Below, piece after piece: positions 43,009-57,500 of a stretch of DNA of 64,000 bases. The notes under the pieces were generated by a model, which worked only from the letters and a program-made list of their open reading frames with translations, ran no database searches and was not told where the DNA came from. A program made the position numbers and the translations under genes. Source of the stretch: Tubiluchus corallicola (lineage: Eukaryota > Priapulida > Priapulimorpha > Priapulimorphida > Tubiluchidae); contig JAQGDQ010000464.1 of the NCBI GenBank assembly GCA_030141605.1, positions 117,101 to 181,100 on the forward strand. The letters run 5' to 3'. Positions within the stretch are counted from its first letter, which is position 1. Each line of letters begins with the position of its first letter.

Positions 43009-44682
43009 TCAATGCACGTACACTCCCTGACCCCTACCCACAACCGAACGTCGAAACATTATTTAAAGAATTAAAAGGTGCTAGTATATTCTCCTCTCTA
43101 GATATGACAAATGCATATTTTCAGATACCAGTTGAACCCGACAGTCAACCTTTTACAAGCTTTGTCAGCCCGTATAGCTTATTCCAATTTACAAAAATGC
43201 CTTTTGGTTTGAAGAATGCACCAGCTACATTTTCCAGATTAGTAGACCGCCTTTCACGTGACTTAATAACACCCACGGGTAGGAGACGCTTAATTGCTTA
43301 TCTAGACGACCTTGTCTGTTGCAGTCCGGATATTGAAACCCTTTTTTCCGATTTAGAAGATTTATTTTTGAGATTACGGAAGGCAAATTTAAAATGCCGA
43401 CCCAGGAAATGTTTTTTCTTACAAAAATCTATTAAATATTTAGGCCACGTTTTGTCTGAACAAGGCATTGCCACAGATCCGGCAAAGGTGTTAGCTATTA
43501 AGAATGTTTCACCACCCACAGATATTAAAAAGCTAAGAACTTTTTTAGGTCTAGCCACTTATTATCGCAAATTCGTCAAAAATTTTGCGATAATAGCTGA
43601 ACCATTATTAATGTTATTAAGGAAAGAAAATTCGTTTAAATGGACACATTTACAACAAGAGGCTTTTGACAAACTGAAAACAGTTTTAACTGAAGCACCA
43701 ATCTTGAAATATCCGGAGACTAATACAGGTTATATTCTCCATACCGATAGTTCGAACTTTGGCATAGGCGCTGTTCTTTCGCAAGAAGATGCAGCTGGAA
43801 ATATCGGAGTGATCGCGTACATGTCGGAAACACTAAACAGCTCACAAAGATTATGGCCTACATTTCAAAAGGAAGCATACGCCATCGTAGCTAGCTTTAG
43901 AAAATTTAAAACATATCTATATAACGCGCCAAAAATCGATGTTTATACGGATCATGCACCGTTAATTTATTTGTTTACAGGTGCTAAATTAATGAATCAA
44001 TTACTGTCTCGATGGGTAGTTGAGCTATTACAGTATAATATTAATATTTATTACCAAAAAGGTTCAGAAAACACAGTTGCAGACGCGTTAAGTCGACTAC
44101 CTGCATGTCCAGATTTTATAGGAACGCTCCCAATATCCTTTAGGGATTTTCAACAACAGTTTCTACAATATAATTCGCCTGAAAGATTAGCAGAGAAATA
44201 TAAATACTTAGTAGATCAGAAATCTACTTCAGAGCGCAGTAAAGGTATTAAAACTACAGAGATGATTGCCCAAATCAGCCAACAAATGTCAGGTCAAACT
44301 GAATTAGAAAACTACTCAGATCAGACAATAATTAAAAAGGTACTACCTATAGAGGGTAACATTTTAGAAGAAAATATTTGGACAGGTGAAGACCCATTGT
44401 TAAACAGACCAACGGTCGAATCAGCTGGCAATGAAAACGCTCCAACTCAAATTCCATTACCAGCACAAGAAACCTCCTCATCGGACCACCCAGCCACTCA
44501 ATTAGAACAAGGTGAAACTGAACATGACCTGGACGAATTCGATGCATTACCTTTAGATCTAACGACAGTACAGCAATGGCAATTATCAGATCCTAAATTA
44601 GCACCAATTATTCATGCTTTAACCTCACCTACAGAAACTGATATTCAAACAAAACATGCAGAAAATTTCTACATTGATGAGC
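43009..44682 (+). pseudogene. pol: Inverted pol fragment (RT-RNase H) in copy B
   Basis: Plus-strand match to minus-strand 33735-32070 of A, from INARTLPDP in the RT fingers through YLDD and RNase H into the linker, a few residues different (G to S, H to L, S to T, N to H, G to A). It lacks the RT start and all of integrase. The open frame then runs into LTR sequence at ATTGATGAGC (44673-44682), a 10-bp string shared by pol and LTR, so its last residues are LTR-derived. Confidence 0.88.
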
Positions 44683-45001
44683 GACTAACACATTTATTTC
44701 ACAATAATATATTACATGGTAAAGTACATATCATAGCTCTGCCGAACCGCCCAAGATCTGTTCCTGCTTCCTCGAGATTCCCCCGTGATCTGATCTCCCA
44801 TTCCACTTGGCTTCCTTCAGCTTTTTGGACTCACAGCGCATGCGTTATAATTGTTGCTGTCCATATATGGAATTCAGTCACATGACAGCCGCACCTAAAA
44901 TCATGGCTTCATTTCTACATATCTCTCATATCCCCTTCATAGAGTCGTTTCATTACTGAACTGCTAATACTTAATCATACAATTATCATCTTCTCTTTAC
45001 T
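44673..45001 (-). repeat. LTR fragment at the outer end of copy B
   Basis: 329 bp in the same orientation as the other LTRs, ending CTTTACT at 45001. One extra T near 44971 and scattered substitutions relative to A's 5' LTR. Confidence 0.88.
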
Positions 45002-48000
45002 CACATCACACATCTCGTTAGAAGGCATCCACATCAAATTGTATTAATTTATTAAGATATCTAGATGAACTGCAGCATCTAGTCAAAACTCATTTAGAGC
45101 AGTCCCCGCCAGCCTAAAACATCTACTTCAAGTCTGAAGGCATTTACGTTTGATCGCAGTAATCTGTTGAGATCTACACAAATCCTGAAACTCCTAATAA
45201 GAATTCACTTAGAACAATCTGAAATATCTGACACGTACATTTAATTCTACTCAGCTATTGAGATATATAGACAAAACTACCAGCATCTAACCAGAATTCA
45301 TTTAGAGCAGGCCCAAACTTCTACAAGCCACCCGAAACTTCTAGTCAGAACTCACTCAGAGTAATCTCAAACATCTGGTCCTAAAACATCTGGTCAGAAC
45401 GCACTTAAAGTAATCTCTAGTATGTAGACAGATGAAATCCATTTCAAATCTCAGATACCTAGCCAGAGGACCAGTACAGCCAATATTAGGCAATGAGATG
45501 TGCGTCTGATAGAAAAATACACCGGTAGCTTCAATTAGCTTCTTAGAAGACATCAATGACCAAACCCAAGCATCTAGTAGGAAGTTTTAACCGTTTGGTA
45601 AGATGGCATCTATACGCAACCTAAAACATCGACATCATGTCTGAAGGCATTTACGTTTGATCGCAGTAATCTGTTGAGATCTACAGAAATCCCGAAACAC
45701 CTAATAAGAACTCACTTAGAGCAATCTGAAACATCTGACACGCACATCCAATTCTACTTATCTATTGAGATATATAGACAAAACTACAGCATCTAACCAG
45801 AATTCATTTACAGCAGGCCCAAACTTCTACAAACAACCCGAAACATCTAGTCAGAATTCACTCAGACTAATCTCAAACATCTGGGCAGAAGAAATGTAAT
45901 GCCCTTCAAGAGTACATGGCAGAAGGCTTCTACAGGGTGGAATGTTAAGCATCTGAACAGGGAAGTACACAGAATGCCTCAATTAGCTTGTTAGAAGACA
46001 CGCACACCTAAGCTTAAGCATATGATAGGAATATTCAACCGTTTGGTAAGATTCCATCTATACGCAACCTAAAGCATCTACATCAAGTCTGAAGGCATTT
46101 ACGTTTGATCGCAGTAATCTGTTGAGATCTACAGAAATCCTGAAACTCCTAATAAGAATTCACTTAGAAAATTCTGAAATATTTGACACGTAGATTCAAT
46201 TCTTCTCATCTATTGAGATATATAGTCAAAACTACAACATCTAACCAGAACTCATTTAGAGCAGTCCCAAACATCTAGTCAGAACTCACATAGAGCAATA
46301 TCAGACATGTAGGTAGAAACATCTAGTCAGAAGTCACTCAGACTAATCTCAAACATCTGGGCAGAAGAAATGTACATGGCAAAAGGCTTCTACAGGCAAT
46401 GCTAGGCAATGAGATGTGCGTCTGATAGAGAAATACACCGGCAGCCTCAATTAGCTTCTTAGAAGACACCAATGACCAAACCCAAGCATCTGGTAGAAAG
46501 ACTCAACCGTTTGGTAAAATGGCGTCTATTTTAGGCTGAAGGGCGCAGAATGCCTCAATTAGCTTGTTAAAAGACACGTACACCTAAACTTAAGCATATG
46601 ATAGGAATATTCAACCGTTTGGTAAGATGGCATCTATACGCAACCTAAAGCCTCTACATCAAGTCTGAAGGCATTTACGTTTGATCGCTGTAATCTGTTG
46701 AGATCAACAGAAATCCTGAAACTCCTAATAAGAATTCACTTAGAACAATCTGAAATATCTGGCATGTACATCCAATTCTACTCATCTATTGAGATATATA
46801 GACAAAACTACAACATCTAACCAGAACTCATTTAGAGCAGTCCCAAACATCTACAAACAACCCGAAACATCCAGTCAGAACTCACTCAAAGTAATCTCAA
46901 ACATCTGGGAGGAAGAAATGTACTGCCAATCAAAAGTATATGGCAGAAGACTTCTACAGGCAATGTTACGCATCTGGATAGGGAAATACACAGAATGCCT
47001 CAATTAGCTTGTTAGAAGACACGTACACCTAAGCTTAAGCATATGATAGGAATATTCAACCGTTTGGTAAGATTCCATCTATACGCAACCTAAAGCATCT
47101 ACATCAAGTCTGAAGGCATTTACGTTTGATCGCTGTAATCTGTTGAGAGCTACACAAATCCTGAAACTCCTAATAAGAATTCACTTAGAACAATCTGAAA
47201 TATCTGACACGTACATTTAATTCTACTCAGCTATTGAGATATATAGACAAAACAAGTCTGAAGGCATTTACGTTTGATCGCAGTAATCTGTTGAGATCTA
47301 CACAAATCCTGAAACTCCTAATAAGAATTCACTTAGAACAATCTGAAATATCTGACACGTACATTTAATTCTACTCAGCTATTGAGATATATAGACAAAA
47401 CTACCAGCATCTAACCAGAATTCATTTAGAGCAGGCCCAAACTTCTACAAGCCACCCGAAACTTCTAGTCAGAACTCACTCAGAGTAATCTCAAACATCT
47501 GGTCCTAAAACATCTGGTCAGAACGCCCTTAAAGCAATCTCTAGCATGTAGACAGATGAAATCCATTTCAAATCTCAGATACCTAGCCAGAGGACCAGTA
47601 CAGGCAATATTAGGCAATGAGATGTGCGTCTGATAGAAAAATACACCGGTAGCTTCAATTAGCTTCTTAGAAGACATCAATGACCAAACCCAAGCATCTA
47701 GTAGGAAGTTTTAACCGTTTGGTAAGATGGCATCTATACGCAACCTAAAACATCGACATCATGTCTGAAGGCATTTACGTTTGATCGCAGTAATCTGTTG
47801 AGATCTACAGAAATCCCGAAACACCTAATAAGAACTCACTTAGAGCAATCTGAAACATCTGACACGCACATCCAATTCTACTCATCTATTGAGATATATA
47901 GACAAAACTACAGCATCTAACCAGAATTCATTTACAGCAGGCCCAAACTTCTACAAACAACCCGAAACATCTAGTCAGAATTCACTCAGACTAATCTCAA

Positions 48001-49233
48001 ACATCTGGGCAGAAGAAATGTAATGCCCTTCAAGAGTACATGGCAGAAGGCTTCTACAGGCAATGTTAAGCATCTGAACAGGGAAGTACACAGAATGCCT
48101 CAATTAGCTTGTTAGAAGACACGTACACCTAAGCTTAAGCATATGATAGGAATATTCAACCGTTTGGTAAGATTCCATCTATACGCACTCACATAGAACT
48201 CACATAGAGCAATATCAGACATGTAGGTAGAAACATCTAGTCAGAAGTCACTCAGACTAATCTCAAACATCTGGGCAGAAGAAATGTACTGCCCTTCAAG
48301 AGTACATGGCAAAAGGCTTCTACAGGCAATGCTAGGCAATGAGATGTGCGTCTGATAGAGAAATACACCGGCAGCCTCAATTAGCTTCTTAGAAGACACC
48401 AATGACCAAACCCAAGCATCTGGTAGAAAGACTCAACCGTTTGGTAAAATGGCGTCTATTTTAGGCTGAAGGGCGCAGAATGCCTCAATTAGCTTGTTAG
48501 AAGACACGTACACCTAAACTTAAGCATATGATAGGAATATTCAACCGTTTGGTAAGATGGCATCTATACGCAACCTAAAGCCTCTACATCAAGTCTGAAG
48601 GCATTTACGTTTGATCGCAGTAATCTGTTGAGATCTACAGAAATCCTGAAACTCCTAATAAGAATTCACTTAGAAAATTCTGAAATATTTGACACGTAGA
48701 TTCAATTCTTCTCATCTATTGAGATATATAGTCAAAACTACAACATCTAACCAGAACTCATTTAGAGCAGTCCCAAACATCTACAAACAACCCGAAACAT
48801 CTAGTCAGAACTCACATAGAGCAATATCAGACATGTAGGTAGAAACATCTAGTCAGAAGTCACTCAGACTAATCTCAAACATCTGGGCAGAAGAAATGTA
48901 CTGCCCTTCAAGAGTACATGGCAGAAGGCTTCTACAGGCAATGTTAAGCATCTGAACAGGGAAGTACACAGAATGCCTCAATTAGCTTGTTAGAAGACAC
49001 GTACACCTAAGCTTAAGCATATGATAGGAATATTCAACCGTTTGGTAAGATTCCATCTATACGCAACCTAAAGCCTCTACATCAAGTCTGAAGGCATTTA
49101 CGTTTGATCGCTGTAATCTGTTGAGATCAACAGAAATCCTGAAACTCCTAATAAGAATTCACTTAGAACAATCTGAAATATCTGGCATGTACATCCAATT
49201 CTACTCATCTATTGAGATATATAGACAAAACTA

Positions 49234-49798
49234 NNNNNNNNNNNNNNNNNNNNNNNNNNNNNNNNNNNNNNNNNNNNNNNNNNNNNNNNNNNNNNNNNNN
49301 NNNNNNNNNNNNNNNNNNNNNNNNNNNNNNNNNNNNNNNNNNNNNNNNNNNNNNNNNNNNNNNNNNNNNNNNNNNNNNNNNNNNNNNNNNNNNNNNNNNN
49401 NNNNNNNNNNNNNNNNNNNNNNNNNNNNNNNNNNNNNNNNNNNNNNNNNNNNNNNNNNNNNNNNNNNNNNNNNNNNNNNNNNNNNNNNNNNNNNNNNNNN
49501 NNNNNNNNNNNNNNNNNNNNNNNNNNNNNNNNNNNNNNNNNNNNNNNNNNNNNNNNNNNNNNNNNNNNNNNNNNNNNNNNNNNNNNNNNNNNNNNNNNNN
49601 NNNNNNNNNNNNNNNNNNNNNNNNNNNNNNNNNNNNNNNNNNNNNNNNNNNNNNNNNNNNNNNNNNNNNNNNNNNNNNNNNNNNNNNNNNNNNNNNNNNN
49701 NNNNNNNNNNNNNNNNNNNNNNNNNNNNNNNNNNNNNNNNNNNNNNNNNNNNNNNNNNNNNNNNNNNNNNNNNNNNNNNNNNNNNNNNNNNNNNNNNN
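49234..49798. other. Assembly gap (565 N) in the satellite
   Basis: Flanked by identical monomer positions. About one monomer long, but true copy number across it is unknown. Confidence 0.95.
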
Positions 49799-51523
49799 AT
49801 CCAATTCTACTCATCTATTGAGATATATAGACAAAACTACAACATCTAACCAGAATTCATTTACAGCAGGCCCAAACTTCTACAAACAACCCGAAACATC
49901 TAGTCAGAATTCACTCAGACTAATCTCAAACATCTGGGCAGAAGAAATGTAATGCCCTTCAAGAGTACATGGCAGAAGGCTTCTACAGGCAATGTTAAGC
50001 ATCTGAACAGGGAAGTACACAGAATGCCTCAATTAGCTTGTTAGAAGACACGTACACCTAAGCTTAAGCATATGATAGGAATATTCAACCGTTTGGTAAG
50101 ATTCCATCTATACGCAACCTAAAGCATCTACATCAAGTCTGAAGGCATTTACGTTTGATCGCTGTAATCTGTTGAGATCTACACAAATCCTGAAACTCCT
50201 AATAAGAATTCACTTAGAACAATCTGAAATATCTGGCATGTACATCCAATTCTACTCATCTATTGAGATATATAGACAAAACTACAACATCTAACCAGAA
50301 CTCATTTAGAGCAGTCCCAAACATCTACAAACAACCCGAAACATCCAGTCAGAACTCACTCAAAGTAATCTCAAACATCTGGGAGGAAGAAATGTACTGC
50401 CAATCAAAAGTATATGGCAGAAGACTTCTACAGGCAATGTTACGCATCTGAATAGGGAAATACACAGAAAGCCTCAATTGGCTTGTTAGAAGACACGTAC
50501 ATCTAAGATATACAGGCATTCTGAAACATCTAGTCAGAACGCACTAAGAGTAATCTCTAGCATCTAGACTGGTGAAGTCTATTTCGAATCTCAGATACCT
50601 AACCAGACGAACTGTACAGGCAATGTTATACAACGGGAGAACACATCACACATCTCGTTAGAAGGCATCCACATCAAATTGTATTAATTTATTAAGATAT
50701 CTAGATGAACTGCAGCATCTAGTCAAAACTCATTTAGAGCAGTCCCCGCCAGCCTAAAGCCTCTACATCAAGTCTGAAGGCATTTACGTTTGATCGCTGT
50801 AATCTGTTGAGATCAACAGAAATCCTGAAACTCCTAATAAGAATTCACTTAGAACAATCTGAAATATCTGGCATGTACATCCAATTCTACTCATCTATTG
50901 AGATATATAGACAAAACTACAACATCTAACCAGAACTCATTTAGAGCAGTCCCAAACATCTACAAACAACCCGAAACATCCAGTCAGAACTCACTCAAAG
51001 TAATCTCAAACATCTGGGAGGAAGAAATGTACTGCCAATCAAAAGTATATGGCAGAAGACTTCTACGGCAATGTTACGCATCTGAATAGGGAAATACACA
51101 GAAAGCCTCAATTGGCTTGTTAGAAGACACGTACATCTAAGATATACAGGCATTCTGAAACATCTAGTCAGAACGCACTAAGAGTAATCTCTAGCATCTA
51201 GACTGGTGAAGTCTATTTCGAATCTCAGATACCTAACCAGACGAACTGTACAGGCAATGTTATACAATGGGAGAACACATCACACATCTCGTTAGAAGGC
51301 ATCCACATCAAATTGTATTAATTTATTAAGATATCTAGATGAACTGCAGCATCTAGTCAAAACTCATTTAGAGCAGTCCCCGCCAGCCTAAAACATCTAC
51401 TTCAAGTCTGAAGGCATTTACGTTTGATCGCTGTAATCTGTTGAGATCTACACAAATCCTGAAACTCCTAATAAGAATTCACTTAGAACAATCTGAAATA
51501 TCTGGCATGTACATCCAATTCTA

Positions 51524-54500
51524 CTCATCTATTGAGATATATAGACAAAACTACAACATCTAACCAGAACTCATTTAGAGCAGTCCCAAACATCTACAAA
51601 CAACCCGAAACATCCAGTCAGAACTCACTCAAAGTAATCTCAAACATCTGGGAGGAAGAAATGTACTGCCAATCAAAAGTATATGGCAGAAGACTTCTAC
51701 AGGCAATGTTACGCATCTGAATAGGGAAATACACAGAAAGCCTCAATTGGCTTGTTAGAAGACACGTACATCTAAGATATACAGGCATTCTGAAACATCT
51801 AGTCAGAACGCACTAAGAGTAATCTCTAGCATCTAGACTGGTGAAGTCTATTTCGAATCTCAGATACCTAACCAGACGAACTGTACAGGCAATGTTATAC
51901 AATGGGAGAACACATCACACATCTCGTTAGAAGGCATCCACATCAAATTGTATTAATTTATTAAGATATCTAGATGAACTGCAGCATCTAGTCAAAACTC
52001 ATTTAGAGCAGTCCCCGCCAGCCTAAAACATCTACTTCAAGTCTGAAGGCATTTACGTTTGATCGCAGTAATCTGTTGAGATCTACAGAAATCCTGAAAC
52101 TCCTAATAAGAATTCACTTAGAAAATTCTGAAATATTTGACACGTAGATTCAATTCTTCTCATCTATTGAGATATATAGTCAAAACTACAACATCTAACC
52201 AGAACTCATTTAGAGCAGTCCCAAACATCTAGTCAGAACTCACATAGAGCAATATCAGACATGTAGGTAGAAACATCTAGTCAGAAGTCACTCAGACTAA
52301 TCTCAAACATCTGGGCAGAAGAAATGTACTGCCCTTCAAGAGTACATGGCAAAAGGCTTCTACAGGCAATGCTAGGCAATGAGATGTGCGTCTGATAGAG
52401 AAATACACCGGCAGCCTCAATTAGCTTCTTAGAAGACACCAATGACCAAACCCAAGCATCTGGTAGAAAGACTCAACCGTTTGGTAAAATGGCGTCTATT
52501 TTAGGCTGAAGGGCGCAGAATGCCTCAATTAGCTTGTTAGAAGACACGTACACCTAAACTTAAGCATATGATAGGAATATTCAACCGTTTGGTAAGATGG
52601 CATCTATACGCAACCTAAAACATCGACATCATGTCTGAAGGCATTTACGTTTGATCGCAGTAATCTGTTGAGATCTACAGAAATCCCGAAACACCTAATA
52701 AGAACTCACTTAGAGCAATCTGAAACATCTGACACGCACATCCAATTCTACTCATCTATTGAGATATATAGACAAAACTACAGCATCTAACCAGAATTCA
52801 TTTACAGCAGGCCCAAACTTCTACAAACAACCCGAAACATCTAGTCAGAATTCACTCAGACTAATCTCAAACATCTGGGCAGAAGAAATGTAATGCCCTT
52901 CAAGAGTACATGGCAGAAGGCTTCTACAGGCAATGTTAAGCATCTGAACAGGGAAGTACACAGAATGCCTCAATTAGCTTGTTAGAAGACACGTACACCT
53001 AAGCTTAAGCATATGATAGGAATATTCAACCGTTTGGTAAGATTCCATCTATACGCAACCTAAAGCACCTACATCAAGTCTGAAGGCATTTACGTTTGAT
53101 CGCTGTAATCTGTTGAGATCTACACAAATCCTGAAACTCCTAATAAGAATTCACTTAGAACAATCTGAAATATCTGACACGTACATTTAATTCTACTCAG
53201 CTATTGAGATATATAGACAAAACTACAACATCTAACCAGAATTCATTTAGAGCAGTCCCAAACATCTACAAACAACCCGAAACTTCTAGTCAGAACTCAC
53301 TCACAGTAATCTCAAACATCTAGTCAGAACGCACTAAGAGTAATCTCTAGCATCTAGACTGGTGAAGTCTATTTCGAATCTCAGATACCTAACCAGACGA
53401 ACTGTACAGGCAATGTTATACAATGGGAGAACACATCACACATCTCGTTAGAAGGCATCCACATCAAATTGTATTAATTTATTAAGATATCTAGATGAAC
53501 TGCAGCATCTAGTCAAAACTCATTTAGAGCAGTCCCCGCCAGCCTAAAACATCTACTTCAAGTCTGAAGGCATTTACGTTTGATCGCTGTAATCTGTTGA
53601 GATCAACAGAAATCCTGAAACTCCTAATAAGAATTCACTTAGAACAATCTGAAATATCTGGCATGTACATCCAATTCTACTCATCTATTGAGATATATAG
53701 ACAAAACTACAACATCTAACCAGAATTCATTTACAGCAGGCCCAAACTTCTACAAACAACCCGAAACATCTAGTCAGAATTCACTCAGACTAATCTCAAA
53801 CATCTGGGCAGAAGAAATGTAATGCCCTTCAAGAGTACATGGCAGAAGGCTTCTACAGGCAATGTTAAGCATCTGAACAGGGAAGTACACAGAATGCCTC
53901 AATTAGCTTGTTAGAAGACACGTACACCTAAGCTTAAGCATATGATAGGAATATTCAACCGTTTGGTAAGATTCCATCTATACGCAACCTAAAGCCTCTA
54001 CATCAAGTCTGAAGGCATTTACGTTTGATCGCTGTAATCTGTTGAGATCAACAGAAATCCTGAAACTCCTAATAAGAATTCACTTAGAACAATCTGAAAT
54101 ATCTGGCATGTACATCCAATTCTACTCATCTATTGAGATATATAGACAAAACTACAACATCTAACCAGAACTCATTTAGAGCAGTCCCAAACATCTACAA
54201 ACAACCCGAAACATCCAGTCAGAACTCACTCAAAGTAATCTCAAACATCTGGGAGGAAGAAATGTACTGCCCTTCAAGAGTACATGGCAAAAGGCTTCTA
54301 CAGGCAATGCTAGGCAATGAGATGTGCGTCTGATAGAGAAATACACCGGCAGCCTCAATTAGCTTCTTAGAAGACACCAATGACCAAACCCAAGCATCTG
54401 GTAGAAAGACTCAACCGTTTGGTAAAATGGCGTCTATTTTAGGCTGAAGGGCGCAGAATGCCTCAATTAGCTTGTTAGAAGACACGTACACCTAAGCTTA

Positions 54501-57500
54501 AGCATATGATAGGAATATTCAACCGTTTGGTAAGATTCCATCTATACGCAACCTAAAGCATCTACATCAAGTCTGAAGGCATTTACGTTTGATCGCAGTA
54601 ATCTGTTGAGATCTACAGAAATCCTGAAACTCCTAATAAGAATTCACTTAGAAAATTCTGAAATATTTGACACGTAGATTCAATTCTTCTCATCTATTGA
54701 GATATATAGTCAAAACTACAACATCTAACCAGAACTCATTTAGAGCAGTCCCAAACATCTACAAACAACCCGAAACATCTAGTCAGAACTCACATAGAGC
54801 AATATCAGACATGTAGGTAGAAACATCTAGTCAGAAGTCACTCAGACTAATCTCAAACATCTGGGCAGAAGAAATGTACTGCCCTTCAAGAGTACATGGC
54901 AAAAGGCTTCTACAGGCAATGCTAGGCAATGAGATGTGCGTCTGATAGAGAAATACACCGGCAGCCTCAATTAGCTTCTTAGAAGACACCAATGACCAAA
55001 CCCAAGCATCTGGTAGAAAGACTCAACCGTTTGGTAAAATGGCGTCTATTTTAGGCTGAAGGGCGCAGAATGCCTCAATTAGCTTGTTAGAAGACACGTA
55101 CACCTAAACTTAAGCATATGATAGGAATATTCAACCGTTTGGTAAGATGGCATCTATACGCAACCTAAAACATCGACATCATGTCTGAAGGCATTTACGT
55201 TTGATCGCAGTAATCTGTTGAGATCTACAGAAATCCCGAAACACCTAATAAGAACTCACTTAGAGCAATCTGAAACATCTGACACGCACATCCAATTCTA
55301 CTCATCTATTGAGATATATAGACAAAACTACAGCATCTAACCAGAATTCATTTACAGCAGGCCCACACTTCTACAAACAACCCGAAACATCTAGTCAGAA
55401 TTCACTCAGACTAATCTCAAACATCTGGGCAGAAGAAATGTAATGCCCTTCAAGAGTACATGGCAGAAGGCTTCTACAGGCAATGTTAAGCATCTGAACA
55501 GGGAAGTACACAGAATGCCTCAATTAGCTTGTTAGAAGACACGTACACCTAAGCTTAAGCATATGATAGGAATATTCAACCGTTTGGTAAGATTCCATCT
55601 ATACGCAACCTAAAGCACCTACATCAAGTCTGAAGGCATTTACGTTTGATCGCTGTAATCTGTTGAGATCTACACAAATCCTGAAACTCCTAATAAGAAT
55701 TCACTTAGAACAATCTGAAATATCTGACACGTACATTTAATTCTACTCAGCTATTGAGATATATAGACAAAACTACAACATCTAACCAGAATTCATTTAG
55801 AGCAGTCCCAAACATCTACAAACAACCCGAAACTTCTAGTCAGAACTCACTCACAGTAATCTCAAACATCTAGTCAGAACGCACTAAGAGTAATCTCTAG
55901 CATCTAGACTGGTGAAGTCTATTTCGAATCTCAGATACCTAACCAGACGAACTGTACAGGCAATGTTATACAATGGGAGAACACATCACACATCTCGTTA
56001 GAAGGCATCCACATCAAATTGTATTAATTTATTAAGATATCTAGATGAACTGCAGCATCTAGTCAAAACTCATTTAGAGCAGTCCCCGCCAGCCTAAAAC
56101 ATCTACTTCAAGTCTGAAGGCATTTACGTTTGATCGCTGTAATCTGTTGAGATCTACACAAATCCTGAAACTCCTAATAAGAATTCACTTAGAACAATCT
56201 GAAATATCTGGCATGTACATCCAATTCTACTCATCTATTGAGATATATAGACAAAACTACAACATCTAACCAGAATTCATTTACAGCAGGCCCAAACTTC
56301 TACAAACAACCCGAAACATCTAGTCAGAATTCACTCAGACTAATCTCAAACATCTGGGCAGAAGAAATGTAATGCCCTTCAAGAGTACATGGCAGAAGGC
56401 TTCTACAGGCAATGTTAAGCATCTGAACAGGGAAGTACACAGAATGCCTCAATTAGCTTGTTAGAAGACACGTACACCTAAGCTTAAGCATATGATAGGA
56501 ATATTCAACCGTTTGGTAAGATTCCATCTATACGCAACCTAAAGCATCTACATCAAGTCTGAAGGCATTTACGTTTGATCGCTGTAATCTGTTGAGATCT
56601 ACACAAATCCTGAAACTCCTAATAAGAATTCGCTTAGAACAATCTGAAATATCTGGCATGTACATCCAATTCTACTCATCTATTGAGATATATAGACAAA
56701 ACTACAACACTTAACCAGAACTCATTTAGAGCAGTCCCAAACATGTACAAACAACCCGAAACATCCAGTCAGAACTCACTCAAAGTAATCTCAAACATCT
56801 GGGAGGAAGAAATGTACTGCCCTTCAAGAGTACATGGCAAAAGGCTTCTACAGGCAATGCTAGGCAATGAGATGTGCGTCTGATAGAGAAATACACCGGC
56901 AGCCTCAATTAGCTTCTTAGAAGACACCAATGACCAAACCCAAGCATCTGGTAGAAAGACTCAACCGTTTGGTAAAATGGCGTCTATTTTAGGCTGAAGG
57001 GCGCAGAATGCCTCAATTAGCTTGTTAGAAGACACGTACACCTAAACTTAAGCATATGATAGGAATATTCAACCGTTTGGTAAGATGGCATCTATACGCA
57101 ACCTAAAACATCGACATCATGTCTGAAGGCATTTACGTTTGATCGCAGTAATCTGTTGAGATCTACAGAAATCCTGAAACTCCTAATAAGAATTCACTTA
57201 GAAAATTCTGAAATATTTGACACGTAGATTCAATTCTTCTCATCTATTGAGATATATAGTCAAAACTACAACATCTAACCAGAACTCATTTAGAGCAGTC
57301 CCAAACATCTACAAACAACCCGAAACATCTAGTCAGAACTCACATAGAGCAATATCAGACATGTAGGTAGAAACATCTAGTCAGAAGTCACTCAGACTAA
57401 TCTCAAACATCTGGGCAGAAGAAATGTACTGCCCTTCAAGAGTACATGGCAAAAGGCTTCTACAGGCAATGCTAGGCAATGAGATGTGCGTCTGATAGAG

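Larger units (their letters stand above)
37470..45001 (-). mobile_element. Provirus copy B: deleted and rearranged
   Basis: LTR fragment (37470-37883), then the 3' half of the element in the same orientation as A through env (to about 43008), then a pol segment in the opposite orientation (43009-44682), then an LTR fragment in the original orientation (44673-45001) whose outer end meets the satellite. Gag, pro, integrase, the antisense gene and the nuclear-receptor frame are missing. Sequence is nearly identical to A where they align, so the two are recent relatives. Confidence 0.88.

Noticed and set aside
44683-44885. C-terminal end of the 593-codon pol frame on the plus strand
   Set aside because: This part is LTR sequence fused to inverted pol by rearrangement, not a pol domain.
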